This document shows positions 24,532 to 39,192 of a stretch of 62,500 bases of DNA, in pieces. Source of the stretch: Chrysomallon squamiferum (taxonomy: Eukaryota > Mollusca > Gastropoda > Neomphalida > Peltospiridae); contig CM022670.1 in NCBI GenBank assembly GCA_012295275.1, forward strand, positions 24,626,755 to 24,689,254. The letters are read 5' to 3'. Both the position numbers and the translations under genes were made by a program. Positions within the stretch are counted from its first letter, which is position 1; every line of letters begins with the position of its first letter. The notes below the pieces were generated by a model that saw only the letters and a program-made list of their open reading frames with translations, made no database searches and was not told the DNA's origin.

Positions 24532-27316
24532 AATAACGGATAATAAAGAAAGGGGAAAGAGGCACAGATACTAGTACAAGTGCTGGAATCTGAAATGTAA
24601 ATATTATATTAATAATTGTTTATTTATTTGTGTCACTAATTCCCCCACCCACCCAGTCATATTTTCCGGTTGCCATACACAAACTGTGTCTGTGAAATAA
24701 GTCGGTCATTATATGTAATAATTATTTTATTGAATAACAGGTATTTGGGTGTATTTTGTTTATTTTATTATAGAAAAGAAAAGAAAAGAAAAGAAAAAAA
24801 AAAAGAAACCTAATTTTTTTTTTTTTTTTTTTTTTTTAAAGGATGCACTATATTTTTTAAACCGTAATTTATTATTTCTCTCTATTTTAATTTTAATTTT
24901 AATTTTTCAGTTTGTTTTGCCAATAGCTTTTTCAATTTGTTTTTCTCGTAACTGGTGTAGATGAGAAGCGCAAAACAAACCACTTTAGACAGACAGTTCG
25001 CAGTCTTGGTCCGATTCAAAAGCTGTCTGGTTATGTAACAGCATTAGTGTGCCGGGCAGTTCCTTTTCCACACAAAGAGAAAACCTTGCTTCACTGACAA
25101 GGGTGGACTATGACGTGATCGCGTGATCGTTTCCTCATTGGACGAGTATAACGGCAAATGCGGTAGTATGCATGTAACCATGGTAACCGACATTATTAAA
25201 CGATGCAGCGGGAGATTTGAAAAGCGGCAGGTGCTCGTGGCCTTTTGTTCTATCGTTTTACATATTTCATGGCTTCTTTAATCCCAACGGAAATAACATC
25301 GGTATTAAGTCTTTCTGATTTATACACTGTCAGAGGTAATAAACCAATGACATTAAATAAAGTTTGAAAAAAAAAAAAAAAATAATAAAATAAAAAAAAA
25401 ATACGACTTCTTATTAATCATTCATCAGAAATGTAAATAATATTCAGTAAACTAATTTCAAATTATGCATTTAAAATGTCTCGAAAAGCTCATTATTTGA
25501 GGAGAAAAAAATATATATCATAACTGAAACTTTTGGTGCATGTAAATGATATTTTACAACATTTATTTTTTGTTAACTTTAATTTACTTCACAACAAACG
25601 TGATATTTCAACAAGAACAAAGTGGTTCTCTTCTGAAAAATATTAACATAGTGATCTTAAACAGGTTTAATCCCTATGTTATTTTACTCATCCGCCCTAA
25701 CACATACACACACCGCCCTCGTATCACACAGAATGGAAGAGTCATTATTTATCTTCCATTATGCACATAATCACAGTAAGCAGGAAATACTAAGCTTTCG
25801 TTTCATAAATGGTCTTGATACATATATATATATATTTAGTTTCTTTTCCTGATTTTTATTTATTTTTTTTTTTTTTTATAACTTATCTCTCAGATAATTT
25901 ATTATGTGGTGTAATTTTAATTACAGTTTGGTTAACAGAACATAAGTCTTAATAAGATGATAAGAGTTTTAATATCGAGAGGACTAACTTTGACATGGAG
26001 CCTTTTACCCCGAGCGATTCGGGAACCGTGCAATGAAATGTACTGATGACAATCAACTCGCTGTATTTTTTTATGAAGGCTCATTGTGTTCAGATATCTC
26101 GATACTACTGCTACGACAGATGCGAGTATACTACGAGATAAACAAAGAAAAAGCACTGCTCAGGGCTTTCAAATTTCAAACTGCAAAACGACAGGTGTCG
26201 GGGAAATGACTGGAAGAAGAAGAAACGTTTAATCGATTTTTCCTGTCAACATCAAAGTCGACCTACCGAGAGGTTTGGCGCGGGATATGAACATACAAAT
26301 TTCACGTCTGACACGATTGTCAGAGCACGTGCCGAAATTTAAAAAGGAAATTGTTATAAACTGCTGGTGGAAGGTTTTTTAAATTGTCACTGGTGATAAT
26401 ATTGTTTTAAGTTTTGCTGTCTTTCAGTTGGTTAATTAAAAAATATTTGTGTTTTATTACAGCAACATTTGTATTTTTATTTTTATTTTTAACTTCGTAT
26501 TATTTATAAATCAGAATTTGTTTTAATGTACCAATTAAGCAAACATTCATTTAAAAAAATATATATATATTTTACACACACACACACACACTATTAGTGA
26601 TAGTAATAGTAGTAGTAGTAGTAATAATTATAATAATAATGTTTAGACTATTATAAAATGAACAAAAATTATCAGCAATTTAAAACATTATCAGTTATAT
26701 TATATTATTACATGTATACATTACTAAGAAGGCATGAACCCGTTGTTGCTTTTTTCGCGTTACCGTTTCGATTCAGTTTCTGGGAGTTCAGCTGGACAGA
26801 TTACGTCCAAAGCTATAAACATAGCTGTTTGAATACTTCTCACAAATAAAAGCCTTCCTTGTCACGAACGAAAAACCGACAAACAGAATAAACTGTATAC
26901 AAGCAACGTCGTTCGTGTCGTTAAGCATGAAAGTTAAATAATAGTAACAACAATAATAATAATAATTATTATAATTATTATTATGAAGAATAATAATAAA
27001 AATAGTGTCATGTTTGAATAAATATTTGAAGTATTTATATACGATTTACGTACGAACAGTAAAGTAATAATGATACTTAACCACAATATAATACTAATAA
27101 AGTAAAAAAAAAAGAATAAAAATAAAAAAAAAAGAAGAAAAATACAAAATCAAACAAACATCACTGACCTGTGGAAGATGAACAGACGGGTGTATCGTCA
27201 TTCTCTGTTACACAAGGCAACACAATGTTGTTGGTATGTGCAGAATCTGTAGCAATACCTTCTTTCAGTGATCGTTTCTTCCCCTCACATCGACGTACTA
27301 AGAAAGCCCTAGGCAT
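18739..27316 (-). CDS. ovo: Ovo/OVOL C2H2 zinc-finger transcription factor (complete)
   Basis: Five coding exons join exactly in phase: 27316-27169, 22232-20563, 20248-20140, 19708-19529 and 19034-18739, totalling 2403 nt (800 residues). Residues 1-7, MPRAFLV, form a SNAG repressor motif. Residues 50-642 are Ser/Pro/Thr-rich and probably unstructured, with a run of seven Ala. Four fingers follow: 651-673 (FRCNVC...H..H), 679-701 (YLCSFCGKGFND...), 707-730 (YKCQLCSKAFTQRCSLESH) and an atypical fourth at 746-769 (YVCEDC...H....H). GFNDTFDLKRH, FTQRCSLESH and AYKERR are hallmarks of the OVO family. It is a nuclear DNA-binding regulator of epithelial and germline differentiation in other animals, recognising CCGTTA-like sites. 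The long middle exon is larger than in vertebrate OVOL proteins and more like insect forms. Confidence 0.97.
19145..19170 (+). repeat. (AT)n run in ovo intron 4
   Basis: A short AT dinucleotide run. Confidence 0.85.
19529..19708 (-). CDS. ovo: ovo exon 4 (fingers 1 and 2)
   Basis: 180 nt, phase 1 to 1, acceptor catttgtag and donor CACCG|gtaaat. It encodes TVTETGKFRC... and both first fingers through RIHT. Confidence 0.97.
20140..20248 (-). CDS. ovo: ovo exon 3 (linker)
   Basis: 109 nt, phase 0 to 1, acceptor ctttttttag and donor TAAAG|gtaata. It encodes QYTANAGELEMINGGYGIKN and a charged stretch (EKDSKDNSIKDK). No domain. It fits only this reading and keeps the frame. Confidence 0.9.
20563..22232 (-). 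CDS. ovo: ovo exon 2 (long Ser/Pro-rich region)
   Basis: 1670 nt, phase 1 to 0, acceptor aatgttacag|AT and donor TGCAT|gtaagt. It begins DNDGPVPAKKQKL, where the PAKKQKL patch could be a nuclear localisation signal, then is rich in Ser, Pro and Thr with an Ala tract near residue 215. It lacks any folded domain I recognise. Confidence 0.95.
22585..22637 (+). repeat. (TTTA)n microsatellite in ovo intron 1
   Basis: About 13 TTTA units. Confidence 0.95.
22960..23480. promoter_or_regulatory. GC-rich island in ovo intron 1, possible internal promoter or enhancer
   Basis: This stands out from AT-rich surroundings. It contains two copies of CCACGTGACT (E-boxes at 23099-23104 and 23191-23196), E2F-like TTTCCCGCC (23291-23299) and its inverse GGCGGGAAA (23393-23401), and an OVO-like CCGTTA (23156-23161). 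It lies about 0.8-1.2 kb upstream of exon 2 on the gene's strand. Motif presence is seen; function is inference. Confidence 0.5.
23735..23885 (+). repeat. Dispersed repeat, copy 1 (with internal (GT)n)
   Basis: Shares landmarks in order with 30350-30480: aaattgagacatt, tatgcgcg, tataaatgatt, a tatttttaa(a)cag segment, and gtacgtatgtatatttcagca. The GT run at 23820-23854 is inserted in this copy only. Confidence 0.75.
24498..24529 (+). repeat. (GT)n microsatellite
   Basis: A pure GT run in ovo intron 1. Confidence 0.95.
25090..25260. promoter_or_regulatory. Candidate cis-regulatory island with RFX X-box in ovo intron 1
   Basis: GTAACC-AT-GGTAAC at 25174-25187 is a full palindromic RFX X-box. 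Next to it lie TAACGG (25149-25154, the reverse of the OVO/Myb core CCGTTA), a TGACGTGA half-CRE near 25110 and an inverted CCAAT (CATTGG near 25137). The island is bounded by low-complexity AT DNA. Confidence 0.5.
25365..25400 (+). repeat. AATAAA followed by poly(A)
   Basis: taaataaagtttg is followed by a long A-run. This looks like the 3' end of a retroposed transcript on the + strand, but no target duplication was found. Confidence 0.35.
26190..26345. promoter_or_regulatory. Candidate regulatory island in ovo intron 1 with E2F-like site
   Basis: GC-richer stretch with TTTGGCGCGGGA (26274-26285, E2F-like) and CACGTG (26326-26331), about 1 kb downstream of ovo exon 1. Confidence 0.4.
27169..27316 (-). 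CDS. ovo: ovo exon 1 (SNAG motif)
   Basis: ATG at 27316 in the context caccaccATGC opens MPRAFLVRRCEGKKRSLKEG. The 148-nt coding part ends at TCCACAG|gtcagt, phase 1. SNAG at the extreme N-terminus recruits LSD1-type corepressors in other SNAG proteins. The phase matches exon 2 exactly. Confidence 0.95.
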
Positions 27317-27599
27317 GGTGGTGTTATCTGTCCGTGTGTGTGTGTTGTGTGTAGGTGTCCCTCACTGACAGATCCGTCCTGTCAAACGTAAACGTGAACT
27401 GAATCAGCAGACGAGCTCGCGAACATTTTGTAATAAGCGCCCTTTCTCTCGGTTGGGAACAAAGCGCAGCGCGTGCAGTGAAGCTGGCCACACAAATTAT
27501 TCCCACTAATTGATATGCAAATGAACTCGAGCCATAGCGGTATTTCAGTGGAACTCGCGAGAAAACCGTTGAGATAGAAGGAGGATAACAAACTCGGGT

Positions 27600-27600
<1 letters not shown>
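27317..27600 (-). promoter_or_regulatory. ovo: ovo 5' UTR and probable promoter
   Basis: A GC-rich, CpG-containing region directly upstream of the start. An octamer ATGCAAAT at 27515-27522 (ATTTGCAT on the gene strand) is a POU-factor site. AACGG lies near 27565 on the gene strand. No clear TATA box. The (GT)-like run at 27338-27352 would lie in the 5' UTR. Confidence 0.55.
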
Positions 27601-29002
<1,402 letters not shown>

Positions 29003-29300
29003 GCATTTGCATTTCTATTTCACTCTCGTTTCTGTTACATTGTGCGCTCTTTATATCTTTCTATTTCTTACAACGTCAGTCAGCGTATTTCTTAAACTAT
29101 ACATCTCTATACAATCACGCATAGCTCGCTTTTTTCTGCGTTTTTTTCGCTTATTTAAGCACAACAAAATATATCCGTGGGTGCTTGATAGAAATTCACT
29201 TGATATTCGTATTGTTCCACATTTTAAATAACATGTTTGTGAAAAATAATTCGAAATTAACAAATTATATATTTTGAGAGCGCTACTTTTATTGATATTA

Positions 29301-29302
<2 letters not shown>

Positions 29303-29350
<48 letters not shown>

Positions 29351-29362
29351 TTATTATTATTT
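29303..29362 (+). repeat. (ATT)n microsatellite
   Basis: About twenty ATT units with one TTTT interruption. Confidence 0.95.
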
Positions 29363-30213
29363 TACTTGACATAGTGATGAACATATCTTTAGTATAGAAA
29401 TGAAAATGGTAGGAGCACGGATCTGACGAATGGTAGATACATGCTTTGATATTCATTATTTCTCAGAACGATGTGGTATTTAAATGTATGTGTTCAAAGA
29501 GGAGGTTTTTCGAATTGCAGATGTAATGGTACAAAAGAAATCTTTCCAAACGTCTTTAGTATGTTTTAAAAACGCTTTAAAGAGTAACGTCCCCTAACCA
29601 AGATAATTTTAAGTCATGAAAATAACAGTAATATTTTTAAAGAACGGATGCTATTCTTTCCTAAGCTATATTGTTTGCTTTCTTTCTTCCCAGATGGAGT
29701 TTAATAACAATAGACCTGAATTTTATTTTTTTCTGATTATGACTAAGGTGAATTTTCGCGCTGAAATATTCAAACTTGACCTCCGTCAATGTAAGTTGTT
29801 CACACTCTTGGCGATGTTTTACTGTTTCAAGCTGGTTTCAGACTGACCATCAAGCAGACGCGGGTTCCCTGGGGTTTTGTCCGGCACCGTCCTCACCTAA
29901 CTATCAAAAGATGCCGTGCGCCATGTTGGGTGAATCTTATCATAACTGTGTTTATCGCCAGCTTCACGCCAGATAGTTGTCAAGATTTTTAATTTTAGTG
30001 GTCGGGTTACTGCCGTAAGGCTGGTGTTATTCGAGCAGTTAGTTTTCAAGTCGAGTCGTTTTTAAAAGTTCCAAGACTGCATTAGCAGGTCATTCTTAGA
30101 CCACCACTCATTAATTCGGAGTAATCCAGAATTCAACTTGTTTTCGTACGTTTATCCTTTGGCTTTTATTCATGTGTTCCAGAAACCTTGACTATCAGAA
30201 CAGACATTAGAAA

Positions 30214-30349
<136 letters not shown>

Positions 30350-30367
<18 letters not shown>

Positions 30368-30480
30368 TTAAAACTAAATTGAGACATTATGTATATGCGC
30401 GAGTAGTATAAATGATTATGAGTGAATATACATATTTTTAAACAGCGTTTTGGTGCAGGTACGTATGTATATTTCAGCAA
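30350..30480 (+). repeat. Dispersed repeat, copy 2
   Basis: Collinear with 23735-23885 but lacking its GT insertion. Both copies are preceded by CA-rich DNA on the + strand. Confidence 0.75.
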
Positions 30481-30786
30481 AATATATCTACATGATTAAA
30501 AGGCCAACAAAATACTTTGAAACACTAATCTTTCTCCATTACAGAACGAATATTAAGCCATTTTTTCAGAAACAAACACACGGTACGTATGCGGTGTCGG
30601 TCCGGGACGTAGACAATCCTATTCTGTGTAGTACCTGTTTGCCGAATTGTGAATGTCCCGGGAAGCAGAAGTAACTAATTGGTTTACAAGATTAAATCTG
30701 CTGTGTGAGCTGTGTTTTCTTTTCCAACGAAATTAGAAGCTTTTATTTTCTAGCATGACTGTTTGGGGTACCAAGTGAGCAGGCTG

Positions 30787-30832
<46 letters not shown>

Positions 30833-33800
30833 GTGTTCTTTTCTTTTATTGTTATATCTTCTTTTTCTCATCACTGTTTTGTTTTATTTCGCTCGTATTT
30901 GTCTCTACTATTTTAAAGGATTACTGTCCTATGCTAGTACTTTTATATGTGGAAATACTGTTTTAATTGAAATCACCTTCGTTTACTTTTCTTCTTCATT
31001 TTTTATCGTTAATTTTTTTTTTTTTTTTTTGTTCTTTGTTTAGTTGATTGATTTATTTATTCTGTATTTTGCTGTTCTCTCGTGTATATACTTCTCTTTG
31101 AATATTTAATGTCTTGTATATCTTGAAACAGTTTTAGTCGAAGTTATTGTCATACTGTCATTATTGTATGTTTTGCGTTCAAAATGAATCGTGGAACTGA
31201 ATTATGGAAACGTTGCTATGCTTCTTTTAAACTGAATAGTGAGTGGTATTAATATATGAAAATTAACAGAGAGACAGACAAACAGACGATGTACGGGTTG
31301 ACAGATTTACACCAGAGCTATTAAAAGTTAGGTATTGTTGTATACCATTTTAAAATTTTGTTTATTTCATTATTTGTAATACGAACAATATTACCAGTGA
31401 ATCGAAAATAATCAGTGTTGCAGTGTGAACTCCTTATTCTCTTTTGTTAATTTAATCGTGTTAATAAATAAATCATATACTCATTATTTTTTATTATTTT
31501 ATTTTTATTTTACCAGGCTTTTGTTGATAATTACATAGAACATTTTATTAAAGTCTCAGATTATTTTGCACAATAATAAAATTACTGTTTAAAATTCAGA
31601 ACCAAAATATATTACTTACTAACATGTTAATAAGCAATGAATTTTAAAACTGTATTAGTTTGATCATTTCTTTCCTAAAAAAGGGTCTTCACTAGTTAAT
31701 GTAACAAAAATTTTCTTGCCCGAAAAAAAAAAAAAAAAAAAGAAGGTAATAATAAAAAGTAATGCCAAAATATTCCAGTCTTTATTTTCTGTATTTAAAA
31801 CGTCTTAGTGATCAAGCTTATCTCTTTTCACAAAATTATATGTCTGGACGATGTGCATCCAAATAAGTAAAACAAACCAACGGCTACAGTGGTGACATAT
31901 GCTAATCATTCATTATGTTATTCCACATATCCGTGTTTTACCTCCAACTTTCTTTCGGATCGTCATCACCATTTTCTTGATAATAACCAAATCAGTTAGC
32001 TTGGAATTCAAAACGTTTACAATTAAAATAAGCAATAAAAACAAAACAAAAACAACAATCTGCATTTAAATGCGACTTCATTTAGTAAGTCCCCGTGGCT
32101 TCTCAAACCTCTGATCTTAACCAAACATTTATTTATCTATTAAAAACAATTACCTTTGTACTTCTTAGACTTGAAGACTCACCGGCGAAAAAACACAATT
32201 TTAATTACAGTGTAATGCTTGCGATAGAGATATCATTCTACAAGTTGGGATATACTAATCGTATAGGATAATCCAGATAATCCTATAAATACTGGCAACA
32301 GACAATAATCGTGGAGGATAATAGTGACATTAAGCCATTCTCCTGTCATCAAAATCGCCGTCTGTTGCCGATGGCTTTGTGAGAAACGTTAGTAATAAGT
32401 AAGTAGTAGTAGAGACATAGGTTGTTGTTATTATTATTATTAATTTAGTGCATATTATGATTCAGATATAGATATATAGACAGATAGATAGATAGAGAGA
32501 TATGTAAATTAAAAGTGTTAAATGTATTCCCATTTCGCTTAGTTCAATCAAACGATTGACTTGCCTATAAATATAATTTATTATTATTACATTGCTTATT
32601 CAGTAGTTTAAAATACTGTTCACTACTACTTTATTCGATTATATTTTCAAATCCATTCTTATTATCCTTAAATAATTCAATATTATATATAACTTTATAA
32701 AAAATAAAGATAAAAAAGAAGTTCGTTACGCATTTACCAGTCTTTTGTTTTTCTTTCTTTAAAAACCCCGACAAAATGAAAAAACAAAAAACAACAACAA
32801 AAAAACAAAGAAGAAGGAAAAAAAGAAAACTGTTTAGCAAATCAAACTGTAGATGTACAGCCAGTCAGTACAACTGAGGGTTATTGACTTCACCCGCCTC
32901 TCCAGACTAGTCTGTCGTCTGGCAGTAACTACTTGAGAAACATACAACCGTCTCAAGTCGCCAGAAGCAGACGTTAAAACGCGCACCAGTGTTAATTTCG
33001 TTACGTTCAGACATAATAACACTTAATTAGTTCGTAATAATCGCTTTATAACAGTTTTCTAATTACGGTTACATAATAATAAAAAAATAAAACTGAAAAA
33101 AATGTTGTAAAAGAATATTTTATTTTAACTGTGTAGCCAACGAAACGTGAAAATAATGAGAATTTTAGTATATTTAACTAACAGTTGCAAACTTTAAACT
33201 GTTCTTTCATTATAGAATAGCGTATTCCAATTTATTATTAATATTATTATTAGTATTATTATCATCATCATCATTATTATTACCCAAATGCACAGACCAC
33301 AAGTACACATGCACACACACAAATGTATTATTTTAAAATATGTGTATCTGAATAGGCTTAAAGGGACGAATTTAACATCTGAGAAAGAGGAGGTGCTATC
33401 AAAGTGATAAATAACATTATATAAAATAGTTTTCAGCATAAAGACTAGAATAATGACGAGGACACAAACGGTTATGGGGAAAGCTACATCTAAATCCGCA
33501 TCTACTTGCTGTAAATGAGATAGTCGACCAAAAACTATTCAAATCACTCTCCTCAAAGAGAAGACGAAGACAAAGCTTTAATTTGTGTAATTAGCTTAGA
33601 AGAGCTTTAATTATTTTCCAGTGATTTGTTTATTACTGGTCTGAACAGACATGTTTTATTGTCTCACTAGACCTAAAACCAATTTTTAATCAGGGTATGT
33701 CAGACATATGTATAGCAAGAGGTGTTAACAGTGAGGCCAGTTTCAGTAATGATTTAAACCAAGACGAAATGTATCACTGCAATGGTTAAAATATTCCATA
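30481..33800. other. Gene-free stretch
   Basis: Contains a GT run (30791-30831), T/A homopolymers (31013-31030, 31722-31741), GATA units near 32482-32500 and an ATT/ATC run near 33230-33282. A GC-richer patch at 32840-33010 has no supported exon. Confidence 0.5.
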
Positions 33801-33826
33801 TGAGATTCATTTTTATGTATAATTGC

Positions 33827-33831
<5 letters not shown>

Positions 33832-33869
<38 letters not shown>

Positions 33870-33889
33870 AGTGTGTGTGTGTGTGTGTG
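33832..33889 (+). repeat. (GT)n microsatellite
   Basis: GT run with one ATGA interruption. Confidence 0.95.
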
Positions 33890-34636
33890 CCTGCGCACAC
33901 TCTTGTGCAATGTTATAAATAAATCCATTGGCCAAATTCATGCATTCAACTATTAATCAGTTTTATAATTTCGAAAACTATAACTGTTACAAAATATTCT
34001 TGTAGTTATCTCTGTACTGTTTATATTTTCTTCAGTTAAGTTAAAATGAAAACCACACTTTCAAGTCACTTCGTCAAAAGCAAACCGCTGGAATTTTTAT
34101 TAGCAGCAATTACTCACTGGTTGAACGAATGTACTCAAACGACGAATAGGATCAAATACAGTCATTATTTTCTTAATGGACATAAAACGGCATGGTGTCT
34201 CTTATGAAGAACTGCATGTGAAGACTAAACACTAAGTTACTGTAACAGTTTCATTATAGATTCTATAGGTAAAGTTATAGGTATATATATATCATATATA
34301 GGCCTGGTTACTGTAGAGATAAAATAAAATGGAATGAAATAAAAATAAAATAAAATAAGTAAATAAATAAATGTTATCAATACTCCATTTCAATATATAT
34401 AATTTTTCATAGAAAAGAGTAATAGCTGGTTTAAAACAATGCCTCTATTCATATTATTTATAATGTTACATAATTTATGACACTTTCACACATCTTATTT
34501 ATTTAAACGATATAAATACTATCTTAGTTCTGACCCAAGGCGTGACTAGTTGTAGATCAATCCTCTTTTATCTTCCACTGGTTTTTTCCCCCCGATTCCA
34601 GCAGGAAAACCGTGTAAAATACTACGTGTATGTGTG

Positions 34637-34826
<190 letters not shown>

Positions 34827-34899
34827 CATATATATGTATAAAACAGATTATTTAGTTTTTAACTGGGAATAATTAGCAGGCTATGTGCATGCATGCACT

Positions 34900-36097
<1,198 letters not shown>

Positions 36098-36312
36098 AAG
36101 TTAATTACGTCATGTGATGACGATATTTTATTTTATTTTATTTTTTTTAAATTTATTTACGTCGATCGTTAGAAATTATATTTTATTCGTAGTAAAAGGA
36201 AAAAGTTAATGACGTCATGTGATGATGATCTTTTATTTTATTTTATTTTATTTATTTATTTGTCTTTTTAAATGTATTTATCTCGATCGTTGGAAATTAT
36301 ATTTTATTCATT
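36098..36312 (+). repeat. Two-copy tandem duplication, about 105 bp each
   Basis: Both halves run: aagttaat(t/g)acgtcatgtg, a TTTTA run, tcgatcgtt(a/g)gaaattata, ttttatt. The second half contains a perfect CRE palindrome (ATGACGTCAT at 36209-36218). In the first it is ATTACGTCAT. Confidence 0.85.
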
Positions 36313-36833
36313 CGTTCATTATCATCATTGTGGTCGTCATCTTTGACTTTTTTCTGTTGCTTTATTATGTATTTTGTTAGTTAATGAAGATCCTTTAAAA
36401 GAAAATATGTAACTGACAATTTTTTAAAACTGATTTTTATACAAATAATTAAGAGTATTGATAAACCAATAAAATTAACTAATCAGTTCAATAAACAAAA
36501 TTTTGAAATTAAAAATGTTTTCAAGTGAAACAAAAACATTTCATTATGATATGACTTTCTTTAGTATGTAATGTCATATTTTTTTTAATCGTAAAACACT
36601 TTTGATTACTGAAATCAACAGTAATAGAATATGTCTGTAATCATTTGCACAAAATAACTGTAAGCTTATAAACAAATATTTCAGAATTAAATCTTAAACA
36701 ATCATTATCATCATCGTCGTTGTTGTTGTCATCAACATCTCTGTCATCATCGGTTATTATATCTATGTAAGAAAACCATCTCCGATATTTATTTATTTAT
36801 CTATTTATTTTTATTTATTTATTTATTTATATA

Positions 36834-36919
<86 letters not shown>

Positions 36920-37741
36920 TATTTTATTTTTCTTTAACTACTGCTAATATGGACAAGGGAAACAACTCTTATATTCCCATGTGAACAGCGATATGCAAAG
37001 TTTTGGTTACTAAGTTTCGATGTTTTAAATATAACAGGGTCACGAAAGGATGTCCGTTTATTTTAAAAATATGAAATAAAAAGGTTTTACATTTTGATAT
37101 CTCTTTAACAGTGCAGAATATATTTATAGTTAATTAGCTTCGGTCATCTCAGAACATTGATCCTGTTAAACAGCGCTAACGGAACACTGATTTCATTGTT
37201 CACATAAAACAACAAAAATTAGAAAATATATTAATAATAAACAATTAATCAGTCATATAAACAAACAAACAAACAAACAAATAAATAAATAAATAAATAA
37301 CTTAAATTTTGTTTACAGAATGTGATCTTTAATCTTAAACAACTGTCATAAAACTAACGACAATCAAGTAACATATTTTCTGGATTTAGGACGGATTTTT
37401 AAGGTCGGTTTCAGTTTGTACTCTTTTTTATTTATTTATTTATTTCTGTATTTATTACATCAAGTTTATCTGTTTTTTTCCATCGAGAAAGAGAAAACTT
37501 TGATTAGGAAGTAAACCAACTTAATCGCATGATGATATCGTAGTCGAATATTCCCTAGGCTTTTTATCTCACAAAATATTTTCATGACACGATATATTTA
37601 TTTATTTATTTATTTATTTAGCAAGGATTTGCTTCAGCATTTTTTCCCTTAAACTCATCGTAGAATGAAATGTAATTGGTTTTAAAATTATTAAATAATA
37701 ATTGATTTAATGTAAAATTAATTTTTATTCTTATTTGTAAC

Positions 37742-37801
<60 letters not shown>

Positions 37802-38884
37802 GCAGTAGTAGTAGTAGTTATTGTTGTTGTTGTTAATTTAATCTAATTTAATTTTATATTGGAAAAAAAGAAAAAAAAAGTCTAATTTTATAATTATGTT
37901 GGTAAAATGTTTAGGCTGAAGATTATCTACCCTTGACTATTCGTCAGTACAAACATTAGTGCGAGCTAATGTTTCAAAAGACTGAGTCAATCGGAATTCG
38001 TTGGCAAAAAGACCCCGCGTCCAAAAATGTCAATGGTGTACGCAGACAAACACACACACAAACATACTCACAAACACACACACACACAGAAACACACACA
38101 TATACGTAAAAAAAACCCACATACAGCACAGCCTATATATACTTACTGACATGCAGACACATACATACATACTCACAAACACATTCATATACTTGTTTGA
38201 GATCCACAACATGTATTAATGAATGATTATTTTGTACTTCATTTTTTTTCAACAAATATTGCCATTTGATTTATTGGCACTTTTATACATACATACATAT
38301 AATATATAATAACATTTCTCTACTTTCAGAAATATATCCAATATTATTTATCTTGAGATACGTTTCACTCATACTTATATACAAACACACACATACATTC
38401 TTAGATATACACATACATGCACAGATAGATAGATAGATACATACATACATTCATACAATCACATACACACATACATACAAACATACAAACATACCTACAC
38501 ACATACGCAAATACATATATAGATACATACATACATACACACACATACATACAAGCATGCATACAAACATACATACAAACATACTACACACATACGCAAA
38601 TACATATATAGATACATACATACATACATACACACATACATATATAGATACAAAGGTACATAAACATGCACAGAATCTAACAAATAGATGACAAGAATGT
38701 GACAAACAACTCAACGTGAACATTCCTAAAATACATTTTACTTACACAGATATCTTTTATAGTGAAAAAACAACAACAAAAAACAACAGTTTTGTATACA
38801 TTAAATAAAAGAGAGAGTAAAAAAAAAACACATTTGGAAACCGCAAAATGTTAGTCATTATTCGAACACAATGGCAAAAATCCA
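36313..38884. other. Microsatellite-rich gene-free stretch
   Basis: TTTA/ATT runs at 36784-36930, CAAA/TAAA at 37258-37300, TTTA near 37597-37620, ATT at 37742-37802, CA at 38048-38098 and ACAT tetranucleotides at 38400-38650. No coding exon recognised. Confidence 0.6.
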
Positions 38885-39150
38885 CACGAAATTTCGGACT
38901 ATGGGCGTTTCGGCGGCGTTAATGGATTCATTTAATTAGTTTCTCTCAATGTAAGCACTTATTTACATGCATTATTCACGCATGAGCGCACGCCGTAGCA
39001 TCGTTCCCGGTTTTCACTGGAGTGCCCCGCCGCGCGTGAGGCGATTGAAAAACAAAGATTTCACAGTCGTCTGTGCGTTATAATTCCCACTGAGCGTCAA
39101 GCAGGCGACTGAGGAAAGCAAAACAAGAAAAGACGCAGACCGTTAGTCTT
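38885..39150. promoter_or_regulatory. Candidate conserved noncoding element (homeodomain/TCF-like motifs)
   Basis: A non-repetitive, GC-richer island in a repeat desert. It contains TTAATGGATTCATTTAATTAG-like homeodomain sites near 38919-38940, an AACAAAG/CAAAGATTT motif (SOX/TCF-like) near 39050-39062 and CpG-rich flanks. No open frame of note. Role inferred from composition and motif clustering only. Confidence 0.4.
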
Positions 39151-39161
39151 GCTACCCCGAA

Positions 39162-39192
<31 letters not shown>

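Noticed and set aside
25270-25340. Short + strand first-exon-like ATG (MASLIPTEITS)
   Set aside because: Twenty-two codons to a weak donor inside ovo intron 1, followed by poly(A); no partner exon.
30545-30674. Possible exon with GTACGT donor
   Set aside because: Frame ends in an unrecognised Cys-rich tail and the two splice readings conflict; too weak to call.
38400-38723. CRISPR-like regular repeats
   Set aside because: These are ACAT tetranucleotide runs with no unique spacers.
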